64,000 nucleotides of DNA from Rutidosis leptorrhynchoides. Its lineage: Eukaryota > Streptophyta > Magnoliopsida > Asterales > Asteraceae. Positions 1 to 11,125 of the stretch are shown here, one piece after another (the first letter of the stretch is position 1; each line of letters begins with the position of its first letter). Under the pieces are notes generated by a model. That model was not told the origin of the DNA and made no database searches. It saw only the letters and a list, made by a program, of their open reading frames with translations. The translations under genes were made by a program, and so were the position numbers. The stretch is taken from assembly GCF_046630445.1 (NCBI RefSeq), contig NC_092339.1, positions 54,049,501 to 54,113,500 on the forward strand, read 5' to 3'.

Positions 1-362
1 GATAAATATAGATAAAACGATTCGATTATGTGGAGCGTTCGAGTGAAGTTGTCACAAAAATTTGAGATAAAAATCTAACTTTTGATGTAGTCATGTTTGA
101 GTTTAGAAAATAAGGCGCGTCTTAACTTTTGACGTTGCCTTGGTTGAATTCCGGAATTCAAAGGATTTAAAGAAAACCTTCGAAATCTAAAAGATTTGAT
201 TCTTCGGCGAATAAGGAGATTAAGATCTCTATAATTAAATACGATGATCTGCCTCGATTACTCTGTCTGATATCTCCATTATAAATTAACTTCTTATGTT
301 TCCATTATTTTCACCATTCCTATACTTTCTTTCTTAGTTCATGCATCCAAAAGATTGTGAAA

Positions 363-536
363 ATGCTTAATCCAGTTCTAATCCTTGATATTTTCCTAAT
401 TATCATTTCTATCATCCTTCCTTTCAATCTTCCGCCAGAAGAATCTGTTTACATCTACTATTACCTTGGGGTTATAGTGCTTTTAATTCTCTCGTGTCTT
501 TATGTTGCGATAAACATTGATATTCACGGTTTGTAA
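363..536 (+). CDS. Conserved small two-helix membrane protein ORF, L0 copy (57 aa)
   Basis: This is a 57-codon ORF from ATG to TAA with no known function. The protein starts MLNPVLIL, has a hydrophobic helix (about residues 4-22), a short turn PPEES (24-28), a second hydrophobic helix (about 31-48), and a polar tail ending INIDIHGL. The same ORF, with identical length and no indels, occurs at 29030-29203 (L2) and 62508-62681 (L3). A fourth copy at 11557-11730 (L1) has one stop. It reads against the direction of the host element. Conserved length and ends in divergent copies suggest a real product or a constrained RNA; expression is unknown. Confidence 0.5.
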   Translation: MLNPVLILDIFLIIISIILPFNLPPEESVYIYYYLGVIVLLILSCLYVAINIDIHGL

Positions 537-1596
537 TTTATGCGTCGTTATCGGGCTTTATATCTCCCCTTATATTTTAATGTCCATATTTCTGTTTCCT
601 ATAATCATTGTCATCCACAGTTAATACTCCCTCCTATTTGCTGCAATTTATACTCCAATTTCTATTTCGGAGCTTTGTCCATTCGTTTCTTCTTCTTGCG
701 ATTGGGCATCTCTTGTAATGGTCCAGAATTCGAAAATATAAGTTTTAGAATGAACATTGTTAATGTTCTAAGAAGGGAATGGAAATGGCACGATCTTAAT
801 TTTGTTAAATTACTAGAATACCCTGGAAAAGACCGAGTCATCAAGAAATATTTTCTTGATATTTTAGAGGTTTAAATAGAATACAAGAGTCGTGTAACAT
901 GGCACATGATGACGTTAGAGTCTGTGAATCATCACATTTCATTATAAACTCAGCATGACTTACTGTAATATAATCACGTTGATCAAGTATCATTATATTA
1001 TACTAACTCACGCATCAATTTCCAACACAAATCCAGAAGTCATTCATAATTTAAACTCGAATTTTAAAGAAGTTTAGAAACTAAAATGGTTTCCTTTATG
1101 ATGTAATACGGATAGCACGAAGAGATAACTAAATTCGGACAAGAAGAGTTATGAAAATATCCTCAGAAATATCGAAGATATTTATGATGATAATTTGGGA
1201 TTTCTAATTTCGATGGTTGATGAAGAAAGATTTTACGCAAGATTTTAACATGAGTACGGAGCAAGATATTCGTTGAAGGTTTCATCGGATCTAGAATTAC
1301 CTAGATTCTTTGAATATAGGGTATGGTCCTTGAATTTGTCTTTGGTCTCCTTCGTGGTTAGCTCAATCCGTTTTCCAGTTCTAACCTTTCTGAGCTTTTC
1401 CAACATACTATTCTTTATCATAAAACTTCCGACGATTAATGTCGTTTTACGGTTTTTCTGCTTCATCAGCATTTCGATGACTAGTTCGCAGTTCAGGGTG
1501 TTTTTCAGAAACTTCACATTCAACAGATGATAGACGTTATATGTACACATATAACTGTTGGCATAGGCATGCTGCGAGATTTCAAAATACTGATTG

Positions 1597-1920
1597 CTAA
1601 TTTCTGGTAATTGGTATGGCAATTCTTGTTACAAGATGTGGATGAGTACATGATAAGACTTCAATAGATAAATATAGTGATTTGTCGGAGGGATTTAAAC
1701 CAAGGAGCAATGAGATTACTGGTATGCCTGCTGGTAATATGGTAGAATATAAAAGGTTCCCTGGTAACAATAAAAGAGCACGCATATATATCAAGGTTAT
1801 AATAAGGTTGTTTCGATCGAAAAGTCGAAGTTGATTTGCTGGAGCTGTGACAAAATTAGCTATCTCGATCAGGAGTTGCAAGGTTATTTTCGGTAATAAT
1901 AACGCCAAAGAAGCTAGCAC
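1597..1920 (-). CDS. Hydrophobic ORF in the element sense direction, L0 copy (about 107 aa)
   Basis: The ORF reads in the sense direction of L0 and matches the L2 ORF at 30106-30477 over about 100 residues. Shared blocks include LLLPKITLQ, PGNLLYSTILP and DKSLYLSIEV. L1 keeps only the first part (10901-11125), and L3 is broken near 63700. No family is recognised. It is rich in Leu, Ile, Ser and Thr and could be the remnant of a lost element protein. Similarity between two copies alone does not prove coding. Confidence 0.3.
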   Translation of the reverse strand: MLASLALLLPKITLQLLIEIANFVTAPANQLRLFDRNNLIITLIYMRALLLLPGNLLYSTILPAGIPVISLLLGLNPSDKSLYLSIEVLSCTHPHLVTRIAIPITRN

Positions 1921-1923
1921 AGA

Positions 1924-2002
1924 TACGTGTTAAACGTTTACTCAGGTTTTGAGTATTTTCATATACGTGTTAAATGTTTACTCAGGTTTCGTTTACTCAG
2001 GT
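1924..2002. repeat. Short tandem duplications at the L0/CH0 junction
   Basis: GTTTACTCAGGT occurs three times, at 1936-1947, 1976-1987 and 1991-2002. The first two lie within a 40-bp-period duplication beginning TACGTGTTAAA. L0 similarity ends here and CH0 reverse-transcriptase similarity begins just after. Filler repeats at a breakpoint are typical of microhomology-mediated or synthesis-dependent end joining. Confidence 0.6.
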
Positions 2003-4157
2003 GATCAAGGTATTAAATTCGATCCATCAAAAATCGAAGACATTAGTAAATGGGAGACTCCTACCACTCCTACTCACATTCGTCAATTCCCGGGTCTCGC
2101 CGGGTACTATCGTAGATTCATCGAAAACTTTTCCTTGGTTGCTCGTCCTCTAACCGTGTTAACTCACAAGCGAAAGAAATTCATTTGGGCGACCGAACAA
2201 GAATCCGCATTTCAAATCTTGAAGACAAAGATAACCACCGCTCCTATCTTGTCACTTCCCGAAGGCAATGATGATTTTGTTGTTTATTGAGATGCCTCGA
2301 AACATGGTTTTGGGTGTGTATTGATGCAACAAAAGAAAGTCATTGCTTATGCCTCTCGACAATTGAAAATTCATGAACGAAACTATACGACACATGATCT
2401 TGAACTCGGAGCCGTTATCTTTGCACTTAAAATGTGGAGACACTATCTTTATGGAACCAAAAGTACCATCTTCACTGATCACAAAAGCCTCCAACACATC
2501 TTCGATCAAAAGCAACTAAACATGAAACAACGACGGTAGATTGAAACTTTAAACGATTATGATTGTGAGCTTCGTTACCATCCCAGAAAGGCAAATGTGG
2601 TGGCCGATGCCTTAAGTCGAAAAGAAAGGGCGGTGCCTCTTTGTGTCCGAGCTTTAAACATCACCATTCACACCAACCTCAATAGTCAAATTCATTAAGC
2701 CCAAGACGAGGCTCTCAAGGATGAAAACATCACCCTCGAACACTTAAACGTCCTCACCTCTCGATTCGAAGTTAAAGAAACCGGACTCCGATATTTCACC
2801 GGAAGAATTTGGGTGCCTAGTTACGGGGACTTGCGAAGCCTTATTTTAGACGAAGCCCATAAGTCAAGATATTCGATTCACCCCGGTGCCAATAAGATGT
2901 ACCACGAACTCAAAGAACAATATTGGTGGTCGAACATCAAAAGGGACGTCGCTACTTACGTTGGAAAATGCCTAACTTGCTCCAAAGTCAAAGCCAAACA
3001 TCAAAGACCGTCCGGACTACTTCAACAACTCGAAATCCTGCAATGGAAGTGGGAAAGGATAACGATGGATTTTATCACCAAACTACCAAAGACGGTTGGC
3101 GGTTATGATACTATTTGGGTTATTGTTGACCGTCTCACCAAATCCGCGCACTTCCTAGCCATGAAGGAAACCGACAACATGGAGAAACTTTACATTAAAG
3201 AAATCATAGCCCGACACGGTGTACCCTTATCGATTATCTCCGACTGAGATGGCCGTTTTGTTTCTAGATTTTGGCGTACTTTACAAGAAGCGTTGGGAAC
3301 GCGTTTAGACATGAGCACCGCATACCATCCGCAAACCGACGGACAAAGCGAACGCACAATCCAAACTTTGGAAGACATGCTACGAGCTTGTGTTATCGAC
3401 TTTGGAAAAGCTTGGGATAAGCACTTGCCTCTCGCCGAATTCTCCTACAACAATAGTTATCACGCGAGTATTAACGCCGCACCATTCGAAGCTTTATATG
3501 GCCGAAAATGTCATTCACCTCTCTGTTGGGCCGAAGTAGGTGACACACAAATCACCGGACCTGAACTCATTCATGAAACAACCGAGAAGATCGTTCAAAT
3601 CCGAGATAGGCTTAGGAAAGCCCGAAGTCGTCAAAAGAGCTATACCGACAAACGATGCAATGACCTTGAATTTCAAGTCGGTGACCGTGTAATGTTAAAA
3701 GTCGTACCTTGGAAAGGTGTAATCCGTTTCGGGAAATGCGGGAAGCTAAATCTGCGGTATATTGGTCCTTTCGAAATCTTGGAGCATGTTGGAACCGTTG
3801 CGTATCGTTTAGATCTTCCGCCTCAATTGAGCTCCGTTCATCCTACTTTCCATGTATCCAACTTGAAAAAGTGCCTCGCCGAACCCGATATCGTCATCCC
3901 TCTCGAGGAGCTTACCATTGATGACAAACTTCATTTCGTAGAGGAACCGGTTGAAATTGGAGACACCTCTGTCAAAACGTTAAAACAAAGTAGAATCCCG
4001 ATCGTTAAGGTCCGTTGGAATGCCAAAAGGGGACCCTAGTTTACTTGGGAAAGACAAGATCAAATGCAAAAGAAATACCCTCAATTACTTGGGAAGGAAC
4101 AACGACGGCTACGCCTATTTAAATTTCAGGACGAAATTTCTTTTAAGGAGTAGGTAA
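1991..4157 (+). pseudogene. pol: CH0: decayed chromovirus pol (end of RT, RNase H, integrase, chromodomain-like end)
   Basis: A single reading frame carries the end of RT (GIKFDPSKIED, then [13 protein letters not shown]), RNase H ([29 protein letters not shown]), the integrase zinc finger (HPGANKMY, then CLTC), the core ([29 protein letters not shown]) and a C-terminal segment like the chromodomain-type tail of plant Tekay elements ([12 protein letters not shown]). The frame is kept throughout but has five stops, at 2288, 2537, 2696, 3245 and 4037. Gag, protease and most of RT are missing to the left. It would once have supplied replication enzymes; it is now dead. Confidence 0.9.
4121..4157 (+). 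other. CH0 terminal hairpin and polypurine tract
   Basis: AAATTTCAGGACGAAATTT (4121-4139) is an inverted repeat with a 3-nt loop and one mismatch. The purine-rich AAGGAGTAGGTAA follows directly, then the LTR start TGTAACATCC at 4158. The hairpin is still within the pol frame here. A perfect version stands at the same place in L1, L2 and L3. Confidence 0.65.
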
Positions 4158-5530
4158 TGTAACATCCTGCCTTTTTCCGTTTACTTTCCGTTTAACTATT
4201 TTAAAGTCCGTTATATAATTATAACACCTTCCGTTAATACGCGTTTCTAAATTATCTCATTTAGGTAATTCACGCACCCGCAACCGAACTCGAGGGACTA
4301 GTTTCGCCAATTGATCAAAGGTGTGACTAGATGGACTAGTCAACACCCACCACCTCTTTTCATTTCCCATTTCATTTTCCTTTTCTTTAATACTTTCACT
4401 AAATTCTCTCAAACACCAATCCAAACATTCATCATCTAAATCAAATCGAGCAAGCACCAATCCAAACAAATTACATATTCGGAATCCTTGCATCTTCCTC
4501 TTCAAATCCATACCGATTACTTCTCATTTGGGTAACTTTCTAAAATCACTAGATTTTGTGTTCTTGATGATTTTTACTTGTAAAAGTGTTAATTAGTGTC
4601 TATGACTCAAGTCTAACAAGAATATGTGATTTATATGCTCGATCTCGTTAGTTTAAGTAATTATCATGAACTTGAAAGTTTGGTGTGTTTGATCTTGAAT
4701 TTGGTTGCTTAAATGTTGTTAGATGTTATAAATGCATGTATTAATTGTGTTACTAGCATCACTAGCTTCAATTTGAGGTGTAGGTTGACTTGGAAGGACT
4801 CCATAAACTTAATTGCAAAAATTGTGATTTTGGGTTAGGGTTTGATAGGAGTAAAATGGATTTTTGATGCACCAAATGCTATGCAATGTTGTTTGTAAGT
4901 GTTTAGTTATATTGTATGCGTAATTACCTACAAAACAGCATATTATATGTGTGCATTTAATTCTTAAATCATCAAAGTGCATTTATGAAATTGAAGCATT
5001 AATGATGAGCATTTATTTGATCATTTAATTTGGAAACTCGATATTTGTAAATGATGTTTTTGATTGATGAAACGTGTTTAGTTGTGTTCCTCGTCAAATT
5101 TTCTTTCCAATGATATAAGATACGTGTCGTAAGAGTTTACGCTTTGTGTTTTGTGTTTAAATGAAGTTTGGATTTGGACTTGGACAATTGAAACTGACCA
5201 GGCACCAGACCACGTTAATTGTCGCGGCGCGACATTTGCCGTGTTTGGGTTCTGACCTACATGGTCAAAATTCGAAAAATGTTTGCTATGCTACGCACCT
5301 CCGATTCACATGTAACTTGTTCTAACATGCTTATATATGAATAAAAACCTCAGAAAAATAGTTCGGGGCCCGACCCGAACATGTTGACTTTTTCGTTGAC
5401 TTTGACCAGACCAAAGTTGACTTTTAATCAAACTTAACCAAATACTTATGCAATCATTCTAACATACTTTTATACTTGTACCTTGCATGAAACTTGATAA
5501 TTTGATTCACATGCTATAATGATCAAGTCG
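4158..5530 (+). mobile_element. CH0 3' LTR, first part
   Basis: The LTR starts TGTAACATCC straight after the CH0 polypurine tract. The sequence is noncoding. At 5220-5234 it holds the perfect odd palindrome TGTCGCG-G-CGCGACA. It is interrupted at 5530 by L1 and resumes at 15535. The base pairs AGTCG (5526-5530) are the left TSD of L1. Confidence 0.8.
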
Positions 5531-8500
5531 TGTGACGACCCGAGAATTTCTGACCAAATTTAAACTTAATCTTTATATGGTTTCGGCACGATAAGCAAAG
5601 TCTGTAATGTTGAGTCTCAAAATTTTGAACTGTTTCATGTATCCAATTACCCTTCGACTGCTCTCGACGATTCACGAACAATTAACTGTAAATAGATATG
5701 TGTGTATGTATATATAAATAATAATTCGAAATATAATTTGAATTATTATATGTTGTTGTTATTAAAAATGAATAAAATAAAAATAGAATATTATAATAAT
5801 TATTATTTAAATATATCTCTATATAAAAAATAAAGTATATAAAAAAAATAAATATTATATAATTGTAATACTCATTTGATGTTTTGATTGATATTAAGCA
5901 AGTCAAATTCAAACTATTGTAATTTTAAAATAAACAGTGATACGAAAATGAGTTCTATAAATTTTATGCTTATTAAAATTATATTTAGGACCTAGTTATT
6001 AAATTTCAACACTTTTTATTTTTCACTCATAAATGAGAGGGACAGTTGAGGTAATTTTTATTTAACAAGTTAATGCTTGAATTCTATACCATAATGACCA
6101 AAATAAATAAATATAGTTAATCTAAAAGTTTGAGATTTTTATGAGACCTTTTTATCCCCCACTTATTCACAACGGGATACGAAATAGTAGTCCGTGTCGG
6201 TAGAAGAGTTTAAAATTGAGGCGGCTTGCTATTACCTTTTCATATTCACACGTTTTTTTTTTAAATTATTAATTTCATTGATTTTTTTCTATATATTACT
6301 TCCACTTGAAAGTGGTTAAACAAGACACAAGATACATTATCGTTTATTATTAACTTTATATATATGTTTGGATTGCAAAGAAATTTAATAAAACTCAATT
6401 GATCACCCTTGAACCATCCTTGCTTCTGTTTTATGTATCATACACAACCACAACAATCATTAACCACCATTCTCGGCTAACTTTCCACGACCACACCTGA
6501 CCACCTCTACTTGCAACAATCACCTTCGGTCATCTCCACCATCACAACCATAGACCAACCACCCATAACCGTCAACGGCTTTTTGCTTGTATATATTTTT
6601 CTCTTTTTCTTTGAGCATCTCCGCCACCATAACCCATCACCGGCCACCCTACAACACCCACGATCACAACCACCACCACCATTGTCTAACATACTACTAC
6701 TCAATTTCTATTTCGATTTTAAACGATGAAAATGATGTTATAAGCTGTGATGATGGTAAAGAATATAATACACGAGAAAGACGATGGATAGTGTTAAAGA
6801 TGATGATGGCGACTGTCATGATGATTATGATACGTAAATGGTGACTAACGGTGAATGATGACGATGAACATAAATCCACTCCATCCCACCACCATTTTCC
6901 TCGAACCACCAGTCTACCGCCACCATCGAATCATTTTTTTTGTTGTTTGAGTTTTTGTTTCGGTTGTAAGCCGAGATAAATACAACCACTCGTCTACGTT
7001 ATTCAGTTCCGAAAATTTAAACTCCACAATTACAAATAATCCATTGTAAAAGACACTCTTAGCTAGAGCGGAGATAAAGAACGAGGCTAAGAACAAAAAG
7101 TTTTACCTATTCGATTCGGTGTTATCGTGAAGGTATAACTTTATCCTAACTTGAATATATTAAATTACTAGATTTTATTAATCATACAATATTCATATTC
7201 GGGATCGAAACAAATCGAAACCAACCAATAAAGTTGTCAATTTTGAGTCCAATGTCAAAAAGTGTATGTAGTAAGTAATATTCGCTCATCATAACCGAAA
7301 TCCACAGAATATACATATATTGTAAAACCCTGATCTATGGTTGGTTTCACTAAATTATATACACCTAGAAGTTATAAAAAAAAATATATATATTCAATCT
7401 TGCTGTACGAGCTAAAAGAATGAAGATGACATGATAGTTTTTTTTAGGTCCTCATACTGTGTTACCATTCACATATATATATCTTCAATGATTAAAATAT
7501 ATATTCTCTTTATTGTCCACCTTTTTTTTATAATATCATGATTTCTAGCATGCATAGAGTTTTTCGACTTAATTGAATGTCTCTTATACTTGATCAAAAT
7601 ATTGAGGAAAATATAAATGGTTTAGATATAGAACTAATGAAACTTCGTAAAGAACTTAATTATGAAATACAAATTACAATGAAGTATGTCTAAAGAATAA
7701 TAATGGGTTAGATTCTGACACCAAACATTATAAAGTAGTCCTAATTAATAAGTAGGATTAGACAAAAATAAATAAATTAATACTCCCTCTGTCCCTATAT
7801 AGTTGTCCACTATTCCATTTTGGGATGTCCCAAATTAATTGTCCACTTTCATAAATGAAAAGGAAAGAAGATATTTCATTGAGGGAGTAAAAATAAAGCA
7901 AGTTGCATGTAAGTTATATTTTGGGTCCCTGAAGCATTTACAATGTTACAATATAAATTATAAGAATGTTAAACATACTTGTACACCCCTTGAAATACCT
8001 TTGTCTTACGAAAATAATTATCAACTTTTGTAAAAATTATACTTAAGCACAACGATATGAAAATTTAATAATAAATATTAATTAATTATTTAAAATAGAT
8101 AATATAAATACATATAATTTATTAATATAAAAAGTATATTACTAAATAAAAAAAACTAAAAACTAAAAAAAAAAATTAAAAAAAAAAACTTGTACGATTA
8201 CTATTATATATTTTAACATATATATGTGATATAGGTTCGTGAATCCGAGACCAACCCTACACTTATTCAATGACGTCATATGTATTTTTACTACAAAATA
8301 CAGTATGGTGAGTTTCATTTGCTCCCTTTTATATATATTTTTGGGACTGAGAATACATACGCTATTTTTATAAATGTTTTACGAAATAGGCACAAGTACT
8401 AAAACTAATTCTACGTGGGTTTAAACCAGAAATATACCCTTAGCTTGGTAACATTAAACTACTTGTCTATGTACGGTAGGCGCGAATCCTAAAGATAGAT

Positions 8501-8903
8501 CTATTGGGCCTGACAAACCCCATCCTGACTATGAGATGCTTTAGTACTTCGAGGTTATTTTAAACACACCTGATCTGGTGTACTTCAGAGGGTAAAACAT
8601 GAACGTTAAGGCTTGTTACCGGGTGCCTACAACTTATAGAATACTTTTCATACACTTACGAGTGTATTATGTTTATGATAACGGAAATCTTGTGGTCTAT
8701 TAATATATTGAAATGATTGTTATGACAAACCTATGAACTCACCAACCTTTTGGTTGACACTTTTAAGCATGTTTATTCTCAGGTATGAAAGAAACCTTCC
8801 GCTGTACATTTGCTCATTTTAAAGACATTATTTGGAGTCGATCATCGCAATGGGACCAGATGTGGGTGACTTCGTCCAGATGGATTAGGACGAGGTCATC
8901 ACA
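5531..8903 (+). mobile_element. L1 5' LTR
   Basis: This is a 3.37-kb LTR with TG...CA ends. It carries the block shared with other LTRs here: ACTCACCAACCTTTTGGTTG near 8740, then TGTTTATTCTCAGG and CTTCCGCTGT. Apparent ORFs around 6507-6909 recur in the 3' LTR simply because the LTRs are copies; they look like noise. A Stowaway-like MITE lies at 7783-7887. Confidence 0.9.
7783..7887. mobile_element. Stowaway-like MITE remnant in the L1 5' LTR
   Basis: The segment starts CTCCCTCTGTCCC and ends GAGGGAG, flanked by TA on both sides. This fits the CTCCCTCCGTCCC terminal repeat and TA target of plant Stowaway/mariner MITEs, with a shortened right end. The same unit sits in the 3' LTR (14409-14513), so it was in the L1 lineage before this insertion. 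Confidence 0.6.
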
Positions 8904-8905
8904 GG

Positions 8906-8917
8906 TGGTATCAGAGC
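8906..8917 (+). other. L1 primer-binding site (tRNA-Met type)
   Basis: TGGTATCAGAGC begins two bases after the LTR end and matches the complement of the plant initiator tRNA-Met 3' end, the usual primer of plant Ty3 chromoviruses. Confidence 0.9.
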
Positions 8918-9285
8918 GGTGGTCTTAGTGAACCAGGTCTTGCATTAGTGTGTCAAACTGGTAGTTGTTTAGATGCATTAGTGGGTCTGGACTTCGACCG
9001 TGTCTGCATGTCAAAAGTTTTGCTTATCATTTAGTGTCGAAAATTATTTGCTTATCATCCTTAAAGTCTAGACACGTCTTACTACCTCTATTGCATAGAC
9101 AGTGTATAGATAAATTCATATCTTAGCGTATCTATTATTGTTACCTTTGCCTGACAGCTTCCGTAGATTCCTCCGTAACTTATGGGATTTAAGTATTATA
9201 TGCATATGTAAATCATGTACTGCAGGGTACTAATCTACATCCTATAATCTATTTTTATCGAAAATCCTTCATCTGATCGTACGAG

Positions 9286-9832
9286 ATGAATCCCTCAACC
9301 AGTTTGAGTCCCTCAGATTCCGATAGCTGTTCCGATAGTTATTCCGACAACTATTCCGATATGAATTTTTACCTAAGCTCAGAAAGCAGTGTCACCAGAA
9401 CGAATCAACCAATTTATTTGATGGGTTCGTAGCCTACTTAATAATTGGAGACAAAAAGAATGTGATCCTTTCCATCAACCAAATTCACCTCTAGGCGAAA
9501 AACCTGATGCACTTACCGGCGAACCTACCCGAAACACCAATTTCAGCCTCATTTCCAGGGTAGCTCGTCACAATTATATTCTACCCACAATTCTAAACCT
9601 TATTCATCCACTCGTTCCGACCGACAATCATCCCGGAATAATGGAAGAAGTCAACGAGCTTCGCGCCCGAGTTGTAGTCTTAGAGAATATGGTGCAAAAT
9701 TTCCCAGCTTCAGCAACATCACCGGCACCAACAGTACCATCAATAATTCATACCTCAACATCTCATTCTGTACCTCGAGTACAATCATCGTTCTACATGA
9801 CGTTCTACATCATTTATCTTCATCCGACATGA
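9286..9832 (+). pseudogene. L1 gag-like leader ORF, broken
   Basis: An ATG at 9286 opens a Ser/Asp-rich start (MNPSTSLSPSDSDS) that stops near 9432. A second frame at 9641-9832 gives a coiled-coil-like stretch (EEVNELRARVVVLENMV) ending HSVPRVQSS. The L2 ORF at 31714-32223 shows the same order in one frame: Ser/Asp-rich start, EEVRELQARVLTLE, then SHSVPRV. It resembles the N-terminal part of a gag protein. No capsid homology motif or zinc knuckle is present. Confidence 0.5.
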
Positions 9833-10017
9833 TAATTATGTAATGTCTAATGTTTTAGAGATTATGTACTCTAGTTCTAACCAAAAAGCAAATGAGATTA
9901 ATATCATGTTAACTCATTAAATCTATGATTACATCTGAAGAAAATATATATGTATATATGTTTTCATAAAGATTGTAATTAAAAATTCTTTTGTACAAAA
10001 TGTTAATGGTGAAAATA

Positions 10018-10040
10018 TTTTAACGGGTAGGTAATACCCG
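10018..10040 (+). other. Internal polypurine-like tract with hairpin in L1
   Basis: TTAACGGGTAGGTA is identical to the tract before the 3' LTR (12149-12162), but lies 2.1 kb upstream. It continues into TACCCG, making the perfect hairpin CGGGTA-GGTAA-TACCCG. L2 has the same structure at 31458-31477. It may be a second plus-strand primer or a relic of a duplication. Confidence 0.5.
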
Positions 10041-10900
10041 AGGAATATTTAGATTTCACATTAATAAGTTACATTGTACATTCTTCGAATCTGATTCAGC
10101 AGTCATTTACTATCCTATTTACATTCACCGATATACGAATCTGTTCACCACAAAATAACCATTTTTATTCAATTTCATATTTGAATTTTGACTTCTCAGA
10201 ATCCAACAAGTGGCATAATGAAGAAAACATTGGACAAAATAAAATTTGTTAGAAACAAACGAATTGACTAATTGAAATTTTGTTAAGAATTCACGCTAAC
10301 TGTTCCTAGCTAACTGTTCCTAGCTAACCGGTTACATTTTATTTATCGCAATTTAATTATCGCAATTTATATTCTCGCAATTTTATTTATCGTCATTTAA
10401 TTTCTGTTATTTATTTTACGCACTTTAAATATCGGGACACGTATACAAGGTTTTGACATATCATATCGACGCATCTATTTATATTATTTGGAATAACCAT
10501 AGACACTCTATATGCAGTAATGCGGGAGTTAGCTATACAGGGTTGAGGTTGATTCTACAATAATACATATACTTTGAGTTGTGATCGAGTCTGAGACATG
10601 TACACGGGTCACGATATGTATTAATTAATTCGAATGTTATATATTAAACTATATAAGAATTATTGAATTGCTAACTATGGACTTTGAACTATGGACTATC
10701 AACTGTGGATAATTAAAATGAATTAAAAAAAATGAATATAACATATGAAACTAAACAATTCTTCAAGTTTGCCACTTGATTTCATCTTAAACCTCATTTG
10801 TATCTTGACAATTCCAATCTCAATTCAAACCTTTCATGATTCTTGAAGACACCTCAATCGAGAGGATGAACCAACCGTATTTCATCTACGAAAGAAAAGA

Positions 10901-11125
10901 TTGATGCATATAGTTATGCACCTGAAAAACTCTCGGAAACTGAGAAATCGTTTAACATGTAGCTGTGCTAATTCTTTTACTGTTATTATTACCCAAAATA
11001 ATTTGGTAATCCCTTTCAAAGTGGCAAATTTTGTCACAGCTCCAGCAAGTCAACTTCAATCTTTCATCCGAAATTATATACCTCTTCGTGCTATCTGTAT
11101 TACATTATATCGGAAATTTCTATAA
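10901..11125 (+). pseudogene. L1 remnant of the hydrophobic sense ORF
   Basis: The frame contains NNLVIPFKVANFVTAPASQL, matching the start of the L0 and L2 ORFs (KFVTTPASQL in L2). The part with PGNLLYSTILP is missing, so this copy is deleted. Function unknown. Confidence 0.3.

Larger units (their letters stand above)
1..1990 (-). mobile_element. L0: interior fragment of a non-autonomous (LARD-like) LTR retrotransposon
   Basis: The stretch aligns by eye with the interiors of L2 (from about 28681) and L3 (from about 62080), for example at the shared block around AAAGGATTTAAAGAAAA and at the 57-codon ORF. It is in reverse orientation, so its LTR lies off the left edge. No gag, RT or integrase is visible. 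It stops abruptly near 1990, where L2 continues toward its primer site, so this copy is truncated. Apart from the two small ORFs listed separately, nothing coding is seen. Confidence 0.75.

Noticed and set aside
6507..6909. Overlapping ORFs on both strands, repeated at 13141-13543
   Set aside because: They recur only because the two L1 LTRs are copies. There is no similar ORF in other L LTRs, and the composition follows a CCA/ACC-rich stretch.
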